Translations under genes and position numbers: made by a program
Part shown: piece after piece, positions 1 through 11,500 of the stretch
Numbering within the stretch: the first letter of the stretch is position 1
Layout of the letters: each line of letters starts with the position of its first letter
Source: Micractinium sp. NFX-FRZ
Taxonomy: Eukaryota; Chlorophyta; Trebouxiophyceae; Chlorellales; Chlorellaceae
Direction: 5' to 3'
Length of the DNA: 64,000 nt
Assembly: GCA_029339195.1 (NCBI GenBank)
Contig: JAPTJF010000044.1
Coordinates: 166,327-230,326, forward strand
The notes under the pieces: generated by a model
What the model saw: only the letters and a program-made list of their open reading frames with translations
Databases searched by the model: none
What the model was told of the DNA's origin: nothing

Positions 1-87
1 TTGTTATGTGCTAGGGTGCAGCATTCAAGTCAATGCAATGTTGGTTGCCCGCCGCTCATCCGCGCTACTGCTCCCCTCCCCATGCAG

Positions 88-3000
88 CTGTATCACGTGG
101 AGTATGAGTCGGAGACGGGGCCAGTGGTGGGCATCAAGCCAGCAGAGCTCGGTGGGCAGGGAGGGGCGCCAGGGGGTGTCCAAGCCTGGGCCAGCTGTGG
201 GCGTCAAGGGGACACAGTGCGCGCTTGTGCCCGTGCCTGGAATTGCCCTGTGCTTGTGCAGCAACACACAGCGCTGAGCATGGGTTTTGAGAGGTTTTCA
301 AACACCTGGTGACAGCCCCACCTGCTGCTGACTGGGTGCCTTGCCGTGCCCGGCGCTGTCGCATTGCAGGGGTGCCCGAGGCAGTACAGAAGCAGACGTA
401 CCGCGGCAACACGCTGGCCAGCAGCACAGGTGCGGGCTGCTGCGGCTGCTGCTGCTGCTGCTGCTGCTGCTATGTGTGTGTGCGCGCGCGCACACTTGCT
501 GCAGCAACGCGCTGCTTCTGCTGCACTGTGGGCGCGCGCGCTTGCTGCAGCAACTGACGCGAGGCAGACGGGCAAGCGCCGTCATGAGCGCGCGCAACAT
601 GTTGCCAGCTGTCCTAGCGCCTGCCCGTGCGCCTGCATGTGATGTGGCGGCTCGCTGACCATGCTGTGCATGCTGTGCATGTGCAAGTTAGGGGAAGGGA
701 ATGGGGCCTTGATGCTCCTGTAGCCGTACTCCCCTGGCTGCTTGGCGTGGGAGAGCACCTACATTACTCACAAGCTATGCCGCGCGTGCTGTGCCTGCTG
801 TGGTCTTTGCAGTTGTGTCGCCCCCATGGCGTGGGAGAAAATGACGATGCATGACGATGCACATGACTCACAAACCACGTTGTGCCTGCTGTGCCTGCTG
901 TGCCTGCTGTGGTCTGCAGTCGTGTCCCGCCGCATGGCGTGGGAGAACATCTACATGACTGAGGTGGTGCGCAGCTGCCCAGAGATGTGCAGGTGAGGAC
1001 AGGCATGTAGAGAAGGGGAGGGCAGGTGGTGGTGGTAAGGAGGGCTAGGGGAGCTGGTGTGCGAGACGCCACGAGAGACAGGTGAGCGGGGAAGGGGCGG
1101 TTTGTCTGTGCCCTCAAGTTGGGGGCGGTGCAGATTGGCAAGACCGTGTACTAGGGGAAAGGGGAATCCCTGCTCCACCGATCCCCTCCCCCTGCCTTCA
1201 CCTCCTCCACTTCCCCAGGTTCTGCATGGCCAGCTACCTCACGCTGCCCTTCCGCGCCGCCCCGCTGGAGGGCAGCCTCATACCCAGCCTGGAGGTGAGG
1301 GAGAGCAGGGGGCACCCCCTGCGCCGTGCGCACTGCTGCGCCTAACCGCAACCCTTTCCAACTGCCCGCCAATGGACGCCATGCTCTGCCAGTGAGGGCG
1401 GACCGATTGGCCTACCGGGCGGGGCGGTGTGTGAAACAGCAGCCAGAGCCTATATTGCTTCATGTGTCGCCCCACCCGCCCATCCCTCCCACTTGCTTGC
1501 CCACCCCCGTGCAATGCCTGCTTGCTCTGCAGAGGGGCCTGGCCGTGACGGATCGCATCGGCCTCCTAGGCGCCTCTGTCACGCAGCACCCAGAATTCCC
1601 GGAGCTTCTAGAGTGGCTGGTGCGGCCTGAGCGGGCGCACGTGCGGCTTAGGTGAGGGCATGGGATGCACTCCTGGCCCCTGCCGCCTGCACTACCCAAG
1701 GACCCAACAGCACACTAACACGCCTGCATTACCAGAGGACCCAACAGCACACCAACACGCCTGCACTACCAGAGGACCCAACAGCACACGAACACGCCTG
1801 CACTACTAGAGGCCCTCTGCCCTGCATGCCGCGTTGCCCCATGCAGAGCAGCACACCAACAAATGGACTGACTGGCTTCCCCTCACTCCTAAAACTGGCG
1901 CCGCCCCGCTGCCTTCCCGCTCCCTCCCCCGCCCCTTTGCAGCATCGCCTCTGTGCGCACCAACACGGTGACGCCGCAGCTGGCGTCAGCCCTGAGCGGC
2001 AGGTGCGTCTCACCACAAAGTGGCAGTGCCTCTTGTGCCGTGTTGGCCTGGCCAGTGCGGCAGGGGGCCTGACTTGGGGAGCAGCCGGCCAGAGCCGGTG
2101 CTCGAGCACTGGCTTGCCCCTTGCCAACAGCTGCTGTCGTGATGCAAGCTGGCCGGCCCCCTTGCCAACAGCTGCTGTCGTGATGCAAGCTGGCCGTCCC
2201 CTTGCGAAGCCACGTTCCCCACTGCCCGCCTGCCTGCTGCCCCCCCTGCACGCAATCCTGCAATCGCTGGTGATTGCTATGGACCGCTGATCCCTCGTTT
2301 TAGCAAAAAAAATTGACATGCCAACCTTTTCACACGTCTGCTTGCCCCATTTTGCCACCTCTCCAACTCCCGCAGGGGCACGCGGTCGCTGACGGTGGCG
2401 GTGGAGAGCGGCAGCCAGCGGGTGCGGGACATTGTGAACAAGAAGCTGGCAACGGAGGAGATCATACAGTGCGCACAGAACGCGCAGGTGAGGGGAGCTG
2501 CAAGAGCGAGGCAGCGGCGGGATGTGCGGGTGAGGGGCGCTGCATGCGAGGCAGCAGGACGCACGGGTGAGGGGCTGCGAGAGGGAGGCAGCGTGATGCA
2601 CAGGTGGGGGCTGCAGGCGAGGCAGGCAGCGGGACTGAAAGGAGATGTGTAGGTGTCAGCTGAGGGAGGTGTGGTGAGAATGAACAGTAGCAAGGCAGGT
2701 GCAAGTGTGGTCTTTGAGTGCGCATGTGACATACAAACATGTTCACCCCCCTGCACTGTTCTTGCTGGTTGATGCATGAGGGCAGCCTGGAGTGTGAGGA
2801 GCTCGCCCGCCGGCAACCCACTCTGCTATGCCCACCACGCCCTGCTCACAAACGCCTGCTTCCCTTGGTGGATGCAGGAGGGAGGCCTGGAGGGACTGAA
2901 GCTCTACGGGATGGTGGGGGTGCCCGGGGAGGGAGAGGAAGGTGCGCACGCCGCCGCCCCAGCTGCCTGCCTGCCTGGTTGCCCGCTGCTTGCTGCCTGT

Positions 3001-5021
3001 GCGGTAGGCATCAGCGTGCGCGAACCGCTGCTGCTCGCTGACGCTTCCAACCCCACTCGTGACGTTGCTCTCCACTCACTGCAACTCGAATGCCCCAATA
3101 CTCGCCTTGCCAGACATCGATGCGACGATCGAGATGATGCAGGCTTTAAAGAAGGGCGCCCCCAAGCTTCGATTCACCCTGGGCTGCAGCACCTTTGTGC
3201 CCAAGGCGCACACGCCCTTCCAGTGGTATGGGGTCAGCAGCGGTGAGTGGGGGAGAGGGTAGGAGTGGGGTTCGGGGGAGCAAGGGAGTGGTTTGCCGGA
3301 GGGGCGGTGGGTTGGCAGTGCTACCAAGGTGATGGTGGAAAGCGGTGTGGGGTGCAGGGCTTGTGTACTGGAAGGCCCACACTCCCTGCCAGTGGCATCA
3401 TGGGGACAGCAGCAGCCGTGAGGGGTTAGTGTGTGACCTGGGGTGCGCTCTTCCTCAGCTCGCTCACCACGGGCCAGAAGCTGCTGCAGAAGGGGCAGGG
3501 ACAGGTGCTGGGGAAACAGGGGGGCACAGCCCCCCTCCCATCTGCCATGCATTTGTTGTGAATGTATGGTTTGCGTGCCTGCAGAGGGGGAGAAGCGGCT
3601 CAAGCGGCTGGAGCGGGCGCTGGGCAAGGAGGGGATTGAGTTCCGGCCGGAGAGCTACAAGTGGAGCGTGGTGCAGGTGGGCTGACGTGTGTTCCTGTGT
3701 TAAAGGGGAGTTCTGGCCAGAGGCTGGGGGAGTGGTGGGGGTGCGGCATCAGGAGGGGGTATGAACGTGACGCGTGTGCTGGGCCGCTCATTGGCGGTGA
3801 ATCTTGCCGGACTGCACGTGCTGCCCAGCTGCCTGGCATGGGCTGTGATCTTCAAGATGCATGTCACACCAGCCGTTGACCAGGCACATGCTGCGACCGC
3901 CCTGTGCGCCCCCGCCGCTCGGCTCCCTGCCCCCTCCCTGTGGCCAGCCTGCGCCCTCACCCCACCCCTGCACCTTTTGCACGCTGGCCTCCGCCCTCTC
4001 CCCTTCCCGCTCCGTGCCTGCGACCATCCTGCGCCCTCACCCCACCCACCCCTGCTCTGCCCCCGGTTGAAGCGCAGGCGCTGCTGTCATGCGGGCTTAC
4101 GGTTTGGGGTTACATTCAAGCGTCGAAATCCCCCCTCCTCCCACACATGTGTTGTCCATGTGCCCTGCCCCCTGTGCCGCGCAGGCGCTGCTGTCGCGCG
4201 GGGACCGCCGGCTCAGCCGCCTGCTGCTGCTGGTGCGGCAGTACGGCGACAGCCTGGGCAGCTTCCGCCGTGCCTTCAAGGAGCTCCAGGTGACTGCTGG
4301 GTGCTCCGGGTTCCACCGCCGTGGGGCATGACACGCGTAGTACCCTGTGATCTGGTCAAACCCAGCTGGCCTGCAGGCACGTGCTTGATGGGTTCATTTC
4401 TTGTTCGCGCCACCATTTGCCCGCCCGCAGGGCGAGCTGCCTCCCATGGAGCATTACGTGAGCGCCGACTACGACCCGGATACCGCAGGTATGGGCAGAG
4501 CAGTACCGCTGTGCTCGCTCGCTCAAGTGGTACTGCCGAACATGTGTGTTTGTGCTGCCGATGGGGGAGGGCTGTAGCGGCCCGGACCAGCCATTCACTC
4601 AATCAGTCAACCACTGCTGATGCGGCTTGCGTGGTTTCGTGTGGTGCCGCCCGTTGCCTGGAAGCGCCGTGGTGGAGCGTGCGTCTGAGAGTGGCTGCGC
4701 TTGTTCCTGTGACTGTGGCAGGTGCTTGTCTGTGCGCACCCTTTGCCGCTGCCGAAGCCACCTCGCCACGGGTTGTGCCTCCCCGCTGCAAGTCAGCCTC
4801 GTGCCCTGCCTGCCCGCTGCCCAACGTTGCCACCTGGCAGTGCCGCCGCTCAACTCGCTAATTTTGTTCTTCCCTCAAAATCCTGAGGCTGTACTCCATC
4901 AAACGTCTGTCTATGATTGTTGTCGTGTGCCGCTGCAGTGCTGCCGTGGAGCCACCTGCATGGACCGCTGCCCCTGTCCACGCTGGTGAAGCACCTGAGG
5001 GAGGCGCAGACGCACATGTAG
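88..5021 (+). CDS. Radical SAM protein, 3' part (gene begins before the window)
   Basis: Thirteen exons can be joined in phase: 88-151, 370-429, 920-992, 1219-1294, 1533-1651, 1943-2002, 2376-2487, 2878-2941, 3114-3242, 3585-3676, 4185-4289, 4431-4488 and 4939-5021 (TAG stop). The junction of exons 3 and 4 builds CPEMCRFC, the CX3CX2C motif that binds the 4Fe-4S cluster and S-adenosylmethionine. Downstream are TVAVESGSQRVRD and a YGMVGVPGEGEED stretch typical of the radical SAM barrel, followed by TLGCSTFVPKAHTPFQW. These resemble bacterial B12-binding-type radical SAM proteins and their plant/algal homologues; any cobalamin domain would lie upstream, outside the window. Substrate unknown. 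Exon 1 starts after a clear acceptor, so the start codon is missing here. Several introns contain decayed copies of neighbouring exon ends. The radical SAM assignment is firm, the subfamily is inferred. Confidence 0.85.
741..871 (+). repeat. Two decayed copies of the cysteine-motif exon start, inside an intron
   Basis: About 741-772 and 801-870 repeat the acceptor region and start of the real exon at 920-992: the TGCCTGCTGTGGTCT run, the acceptor-like TGCAG, and ATGGCGTGGGAGAA. The copies have point changes and end in poor matches such as ATGACGATGC. Only the third, real copy continues into the codons for the iron-sulfur motif. Confidence 0.75.
1690..1812 (+). repeat. 37-bp tandem repeat in an intron
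   Basis: Three full units and one truncated unit of a 37-bp sequence with the core GAGGACCCAACAGCACAC lie in the intron after exon 1533-1651. They differ by one to four bases. A second short tandem pair (about 41 bp, core CCAACAGCTGCTGTCGTGAT) follows at about 2118-2200 in the next intron. Confidence 0.8.
3352..3405 (+). repeat. Decayed copy of the radical SAM exon 3114-3242 3' segment
   Basis: This intron stretch reads TGCAGGGCTTGTGTACTGGAAGG and then CCCACACTCCCTGCCAGTGG. It matches the end of the upstream exon, which encodes CSTFVPKAHTPFQW, at most positions. It lies outside the phase-consistent splice path, so it is read as a non-coding duplicate. Confidence 0.6.
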
Positions 5022-5861
5022 GCGGAGGCGCGCAGCGGCGGCGGCTGCGACATCCATGCATCATATATGTGCGGCGACAGGCATGCACGCGGTTGGTGCG
5101 TACCGTGGGTGCATGCACCCACTGTACCATCCGTGCGGGTGCCGCCTTCACACAATGCACCCATAAACGCTGCCAACCAAACTCGGCCACCCCAGCTTCC
5201 TGCACTGCCATTTCATTTGAGCGTGGTTAGCTTGCAGTCTCTGTTCTGATCTCCGCATGTGCAACGTTGAAATTGCCGCTTGCAAGACCATTTTGGTGAG
5301 GCGGAGTTGCCATTGGCCGAACAACGTTCATTGGCACATCTGCCTTCTAAGAAGCAGCCAGATTCCACGGGCGTTAGTATGGATGATGAAAGCAAGTGGT
5401 GGATGGGGACTAGGGAACAGCGCTTGTTGCGCAAGCTGTGATGTGCAAGGGGCGCCACGCGGGCGCCCGTCGGCGGGCCGCCTAATCACTCTTGGTGGGA
5501 CCGTGGCGCCGCTCTTTTAATGCTCCGCCTCTCTGATGCCTGCATAGAGACGCCAGATCTGACAGCGCCAGTAATAGAGGCCCTCCTCAGCCGTCGCGCA
5601 AAATCTGAACTGAACGTGAACGTGCACGTGCGGCTGGTGGCTTTGGGCGTTGCTCTCGGGGTGCGCTGCCGCTGCCATATTTGTTCCGCATCCCGAGCGC
5701 TCGCGCTGCTGTCCAAACCGCCCAGCTTACTTTGACTCCCGCCGGCCACCGCCCTGCCCGCCGGGCCGGCGCCCCGCTGTTGACGCTCCCCAAACTGCCT
5801 GCCCACCGCTCAATTGCAGGGCCTACACAACGAGTTCACGATAGTACTTCAGCGGGATACG
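5022..5861. other. Intergenic: 3' flank of the radical SAM gene and 5' flank of the ARM-MYND gene
   Basis: No open frame here shows conserved motifs. The left part follows a stop codon and should hold the radical SAM 3' UTR; no TGTAA signal was found. The right part is a likely promoter/5' UTR. A good acceptor (CAATTGCAG, ending 5819) just before the next gene suggests a spliced 5' leader. An in-frame TGA at 5781 rules out coding extension through it without an intron. Confidence 0.5.
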
Positions 5862-7914
5862 ATGGCATCGTTGCCTCACGACATTCAAGCCCTGGTGCAG
5901 AGCCTGCGGGGCGGCAGCGAGGCGCAGCAGCTTGCAGCATTGCAGGCGCTGGGCTGCCTGTCTTGCGAGGGCGACGAAAGCAGGGCAGCACTGGCAGCAT
6001 CCGGCGCCATCCCTGCCCTGCTGAATTGCCTGAGGCAGGGCAGCAGCGAAGGTGTGTGGCAGGATGCAGCTGCGGTTTTGACCAATCTTGCCATGGAGAG
6101 CCGAGACAGGCAGGCAGCCATTGCCGCCGCGGGCGGAATCCCCGTGCTCGTAAGTCATCTGAGCAGCAGCAGCAGCAGAAGCAGCAGCAGCAGCGAAGGG
6201 ATGCAAGAGCGAGCGGCGAGCGTGCTGAGCAACCTTGCCCGCAACAACCCTACCAACAGCGCCGCCATTGCAGCTGCGGGCGGCATCCCAGCCCTGGTGC
6301 GTTGCCTGCAGCGGGGCAGCAGCGAGGGAGTGCTCAGGGCCGCGGCGCTCGCGCTGGCCCACCTCACCGCCGACGGTCCCGACATCCCGACAGACGTGGT
6401 TGCTGCCGGCGGCATCCCAGCCCTGGTGCGCTGTTTGCAGCTGTGCAGCAGGGACGTGTCGCTCGAGGCTGCAGCAAGGGTGTTGAACCACGTCCTCGCC
6501 TCTGCTGAGCACGCTGAGACCAAGGCAGCCGTGGCAGCTGCGGGCGGCATCCCAGCCCTGGTGCGCGGGCTGCAGCAGGGCAGGAGCGAGGGAGCACGGC
6601 AGGAAGCAGCGGTGGCACTGGCCAATTTTGCACCAGTGTGGCTGGACCGCCAGGCAGCCGGAGCAGTGATAGGTACAGGGGCCGTCCCCGCCTTGGTCCA
6701 GTGCCTGGGTGAGGGAGGCAGTGAGATGTTGATGCAATTCGCAGCTGCCGCGCTGTGCAGCTTTGCCGGCAGCGGCGCTGCTTTGCAGGCAGAGGTTGCC
6801 GGCGCCGGCGGCATTCCAGCGCTCGTCAGGCTGCTGCGGGAGGGTGCTGGCAGCGAGGCAGTGCGACAATTTGCAGCTGGGGCTGTGGCCAATCTGAGCT
6901 GCTGCCCTGAGTACAATGCGGCCATCGAGGCAGCGGGCGGGGTTGCGGCCCTGGTGCAGTGCCTGCAGGGCAGCAGCGGCGCGGCGTTGCAGGAGAGGGC
7001 GGCGGGGGCGCTGCGGAACCTTGGCCTCGAGGGCCCCGAGCGCTGTGCTTCAATCGCCGCAGCAGGCGGCATCCCCGCGCTGCTGTACCTGCGCCTCCTC
7101 AGCAGCAGTGAGGCGGTACAACAGGCGGCTGATGATGCACTGGGGATCATAACCCTCGGCGATATTCGGCACCAAGCAGCGGCGGCTCGCGGCGAGAGAG
7201 CAGGGTACACAGGCACCAGAGCGCCAGCAGCTGAGGCAACAGGGGTAGAAGCGGCAGCGGTCGCAGAGGCAGCACTGGGAGCCACGCAGGCACCGCCGGC
7301 AGCAGGGGTGGAGGAGCAGGCTCCGCAGAGCGGAGCAGGGAGAGCGGAGGGACAGGCGGCGGAGGCAGCGGGGGCGGCCGAGCTGCTAGCTCGAGACTTC
7401 GGAGGCGCAGGGCAATTGCAACCGGCAGCACAGGGGGGTGGCGCTGCGGCGCAGGCCGCCGCGCCTGCCACCCCAGCAGCACCTGCTGCCAGGGTGTGTG
7501 CAGCTGAGGGGTGCGGCAGCACCCAGGGCCTGCTCCGCTGCGGCGGGTGAGCGTAGTGCTGGTCCACATGGGCCACCCTTGGGGTATTGGTTAGGTCGCG
7601 GCCTGTATGCTCGGCTGCCAGGAGGCTTCTTGCATGTGTGCCCCACCCTGCGCCCTGAGCCGCTCCTCACCCTTTTTTGTGCACCGTGCGCCGTCTCCAC
7701 AGCTGTGTCTTGTGGAGTATGTCTTCACCCCTGTGCTGCTGTCGTGTGTGCATCGCCCGCCTGCCCTCCTGCCGTGTGCAGGTGCCGAGTGGTGCGGTAC
7801 TGCGGCGAGGCGTGCAGCCATGCTCACTGGAGCTTGCACAGGCGCGAGTGCCGGCGCCTGCGTGCTGCTGCGGCGGCAGCAAGCCAGCCCTCTGCCTCCC
7901 ACTCACACCATTGA
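5862..7914 (+). CDS. Armadillo-repeat protein with C-terminal MYND zinc finger
   Basis: Two exons, 5862-7546 and 7782-7914, give about 605 residues. The first ATG after the in-frame stop at 5781 is used (MASLPHDIQALVQ). Residues of roughly 20-440 form about ten 42-residue armadillo repeats, each ending in the motif AAxGGIPALVRCLQ followed by AAxALxNLA. A low-complexity Ala/Gly/Glu linker follows. The intron splits the zinc finger: CAAEGCG and LLRCG lie in exon 1, YCGEACSHAHWSLHRREC in exon 2. Together they give the C-C-C-C-C-C-H-C ligand pattern of MYND fingers. Armadillo solenoids and MYND domains both bind proteins, so a scaffold or adaptor role is likely; no enzymatic domain was seen. The near-identical repeats suggest recent repeat amplification. 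The family assignment is strong, the function is not known. Confidence 0.88.
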
Positions 7915-8520
7915 ACCAACAGCAACGCTCTCTGATGCCGTGTGACATCTCAACGCTACATCAAAGCATACTGCACGTTTGTGGTATGAAGGCCCACCAG
8001 GTGCTGCCCAGCTGCCCAGCCGGCGGCACACCTGCGCGGGTGCTGCCCACCCTTGCACACAAGCTACCCATCAACACTTGCCAGCCTTCGCTAGACCATT
8101 TCCGTCTCCCCTATAGGGCCCTAACTACGGCGTGCCTGCTTCACTCCCGTCCATGCGCCCTGTGCCGCCCCATGCCTCGCCTCCCCCGCCTGTTCTTCTG
8201 CCCACCCCCAAACCTTGCCCTGTGCATGCCAGCGCCCAGCACAAGCCGCGGCGGCACCCCAGCCTCGTCCTTGCCTTGCCATGCTCCGTGCATGCAGTCT
8301 GTTACAATACTGTGCACTGCGCATGTTTTGCACGTGGCACTGGCCAGACAGCTGCAAATCTCGTGTCCATGCCAGCGCAGCCAGGAGAAGAGCAAATCAA
8401 ATTGTGACGATCATTAAGTAGGCTGCTGATATACACTCAATACATAGCCAGAGCAGGTGGCAAGCCATTCGGCACCCTGCAGGTTTCCGTGAGCCACTGC
8501 CATGACAATGTAGCGACACC
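7915..8520. other. Convergent 3' flanks of the ARM-MYND and IPUT1-like genes
   Basis: From 7915 to about 8280 the + strand is rich in C and T, like the 3' flanks of other + genes here, and fits the ARM-MYND 3' UTR. The right part should be the 3' UTR of the minus-strand glycosyltransferase. No conserved coding sequence was seen. Confidence 0.5.
8302..8306 (-). promoter_or_regulatory. Putative TGTAA polyadenylation signal of the IPUT1-like gene
   Basis: TTACA on the + strand reads TGTAA on the minus strand, the usual signal in chlorophyte algae. It lies about 215 bases beyond the stop codon at 8521. A single pentamer can occur by chance. Confidence 0.4.
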
Positions 8521-11500
8521 TCACGCCTCCTCCTTGCCCACCGCACGCGCGCGGTGGTGAGCGCCCGCCGGCCCCGCCCCCTCGACGACACCGCACGCGT
8601 ACCACAGCGCAGCCAGGGTAACAAAGCACTGGGTGCAGACGGACACGGACAGCACCCCAACCGCTATGGTCGTCAGCGCTTTCCCCACGAAAGTGCGGAC
8701 CCTGCACGGGGGGTGGGCAACGGGGGTGGACAGGTGCACGGTGGAAGGCGGGCGGGCACGAGAAGGCGGGCGGGCACAAGGAAGCGGCGCGAAGGAGGAG
8801 CACAGCAGTGCGAACGCAGTCGGGAACACCGGTAAGATTGGCACAGCGCAGCGCAGCACGTATGGCGGCACAGCAGCAGCAGCAGCAGCAGCTGTTGCAC
8901 AGGCAGCAATGTGCGCTGACACGTTGTCCGCCAACCAGCATCTGAGCAGGAGTGCACACACTCACCCAAGTATGTCTGCCCACCAAGGCACCAGCCCCAG
9001 AGTCGTGATGATGGTTGCCAGCAGCAGGCAGCTGTGGCCCCAGGGCTGCCCCACGGCGCCCGGTACTGCCGCGCCGGCAGCTGCCGCGCAGCTGCGCCGG
9101 CCGTGCCAGCGGCAGGCTTGCAGGAAGACGGTGAAGATGAGGGTGAAGGAGAGGGCGGTCCACTCGTAGGCGAGCACCCAGCCCAGGGTGGGCTCAACCT
9201 GAGGGGTGGGCGGCAGGCAGGGCAGGCAGGGCAGTGGGGTGGTGCAGGCAAAGCAGCGGGGGAGACAGGAGGCAGGGCAGGGCAGGCAAAGCAGCGGGGG
9301 AGGCAGGAGGCAGGGCAGGGCAGGCAGGGCAGCGGGGGAGGCAGAGTAGTGGGGTGGGGCAGGGCAGGCGTAGCAAGACAGGCAGGGCAGGCAGGGGCTG
9401 GGGTTGCAACACCAAATGTATGGGCAGAGCTACAGATTCTGCCAGGAGGCAGATAAGCGTCAACAGGCAGGCGGCGGCCCTGCAGCGGCAATGCTGACCC
9501 AGACCGCCAGGCACGCCTCAGCTGCCATGGAAGGCTTGCCTGGCGCGGGATCAGGAGGAAGACGGAGCAGCCCAGCGCGGCCAGCACAGCAGCCACCCCT
9601 GCAGCCGCTGCTGCAGCCGTCAGCCAGGCGGGCGCCGACAGCACATGTGTGCTGCACTGTGCACCTCCCCCTGCGGGACCCACGACTGCAAACGCCGACG
9701 ACAGCAGCTGCTGCATGTCTGCCTTGCCGGGCAGAGGGTGCAGGCCGGGGCCCGTGGGACTGCCGCTGGCGCTGCTGCCACCGCTGGCGGCGCGGCCAAC
9801 GCCGCGGCCGCCTGGGCGGCCGGTCGCGGTGGCGGCGGTGGCGGGGAGCAGGGTCTCGGGGGCAGAAGCTGCCAGGCGCGGGCGCAGGCGCAGGCGCAAG
9901 CTGCGCAGGGAGGCGGCCGGGCCTTGCTGCCACAGGCAGCAGCGCAGCAGCAGCGCAGCCAGCAGCAGCGGGAGCGGCAGCAGCAATGAGCGGGCCAGCT
10001 GCTGCTGGGCTGTGCGCCCGCGGGTGCGGCCGTCGGGCGAGGGAGGCAGGCGGGCACGCAGCTCCTGCAGTGGAAGGTGAGGGGGCACGGGCAGATGAGC
10101 GGGCCAGCAGAGCAGTGGGTGTTGCCGGAATACGAGGGGGCACGGCCTGGTGGGTGGAGCGGGCTTGTGGACAACTGGGCGGCCAGCGGGTGCCTGCCAT
10201 CCAGCAACCCAGCAAAGGCTCACAGGTGTCAGCCACGTCCTGTTTACGTGAAGGCATGTTGTGCTGCGAGGCCAGCGACGGCACTGCCCCCCAGCCGCCG
10301 ACACTGCGGCAGCCTGGCCTCGCCTGCCGGCCCACCTGCCAGCGTGCTGCTTGCTCCCCCATGAGCCAGCCGGCCCACCAGTCCCAGGGCTTGAACTCGG
10401 CCAGGGTGTAGTGCAGCACACTGCAAGCATGGCGGGGAGGGGAGGGGAGAAGAGGGTCAGCACTCGGTCAACTCAACCCAACTTGGTCAACCCGGTCAAC
10501 GCGGGTCAACTCTGTCACTCACAGGCACACCAAGTTGCGCTCTGTCGAAGACCCTGTCCCAGCCGGCGAGGGCGGCAGTTTAGTCCACGCAGGCAGGTGA
10601 TGGGCAGCGAGAGCACACCACCCCAACCCCATGCACGCACAGGCTTGGCTTCACCCGCAGGCACACGAGGCACGCACGCACCGTATCTCCTCGGGCGCGG
10701 TGGTCCACCTGTTGCTGTTCTGTACAAAAAGGCCCAGGTCTGCATTGTACAGGGTGGGCAGGCGGGCCAGCTGCAGGGGCGGGAGGCACGCAGGCAGCAG
10801 CCGCCACGTGGGGAGGGCGAGGCGGCTGGGCTTGGATGTCAGACAGGCAGGCGGGCCACTGGCAGCTGCAGGAGCGGCTGACGTGGAGGGGGTGGGAGCA
10901 GGGGGGGATGTGGGGGCTGGCCGCCCGGCCAGCGGAGCGCCAGTCGAGCAGCAGCAGCACATTCGGGGGCGTTGGAGACATGCATGGCGCAGGCTACCAT
11001 GGGCCTCCCGCCACAACATGGAAGCTTTGAGGGGCTGCCCGCCCCTCCTCCGGGCAGGCTGTTCCGGCCCACACGTCAAGCATGCTCTCACGGCGGGGGC
11101 CTGGACGCTGCTGTGCAGATTCACTTTGTTCGCGCCACACGCTGCAGCGGCTTCCTTGGCAGGCCAGATCGCCCTCACACCACCGCCTCACTGAGAGCTG
11201 CTGGAGCTGAACCCCTGTGGCAGGGCAGGCTCACCGGCAGGCGGGCACGGGTGCTGCGCCAGCGGGATGCCTCGCTGAGCAGCTGCCCGCGGCGGGGGTC
11301 GAACAGCGGGGCGGACGCAAAGTCTGCGCAGGCGGGGAGGCGGGAGGTACCGCTGGGAGGTACCGCGCAGCAGTACAACCGGAATGGTAGTCCTGGCAGG
11401 TCCCATAGAGAGCAGGCACGGAGGGAAGTGCAGGAAGGGGGGCCCACAGAGGATGATAGCAGGCAGGTCTTGCAGGCCTCACACTGGACGGCGCACCGGC

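Noticed and set aside
6155..7576. 473-codon minus-strand frame
   Set aside because: Antisense of the armadillo exon; no motif, and the + strand frame has clear ARM repeats.
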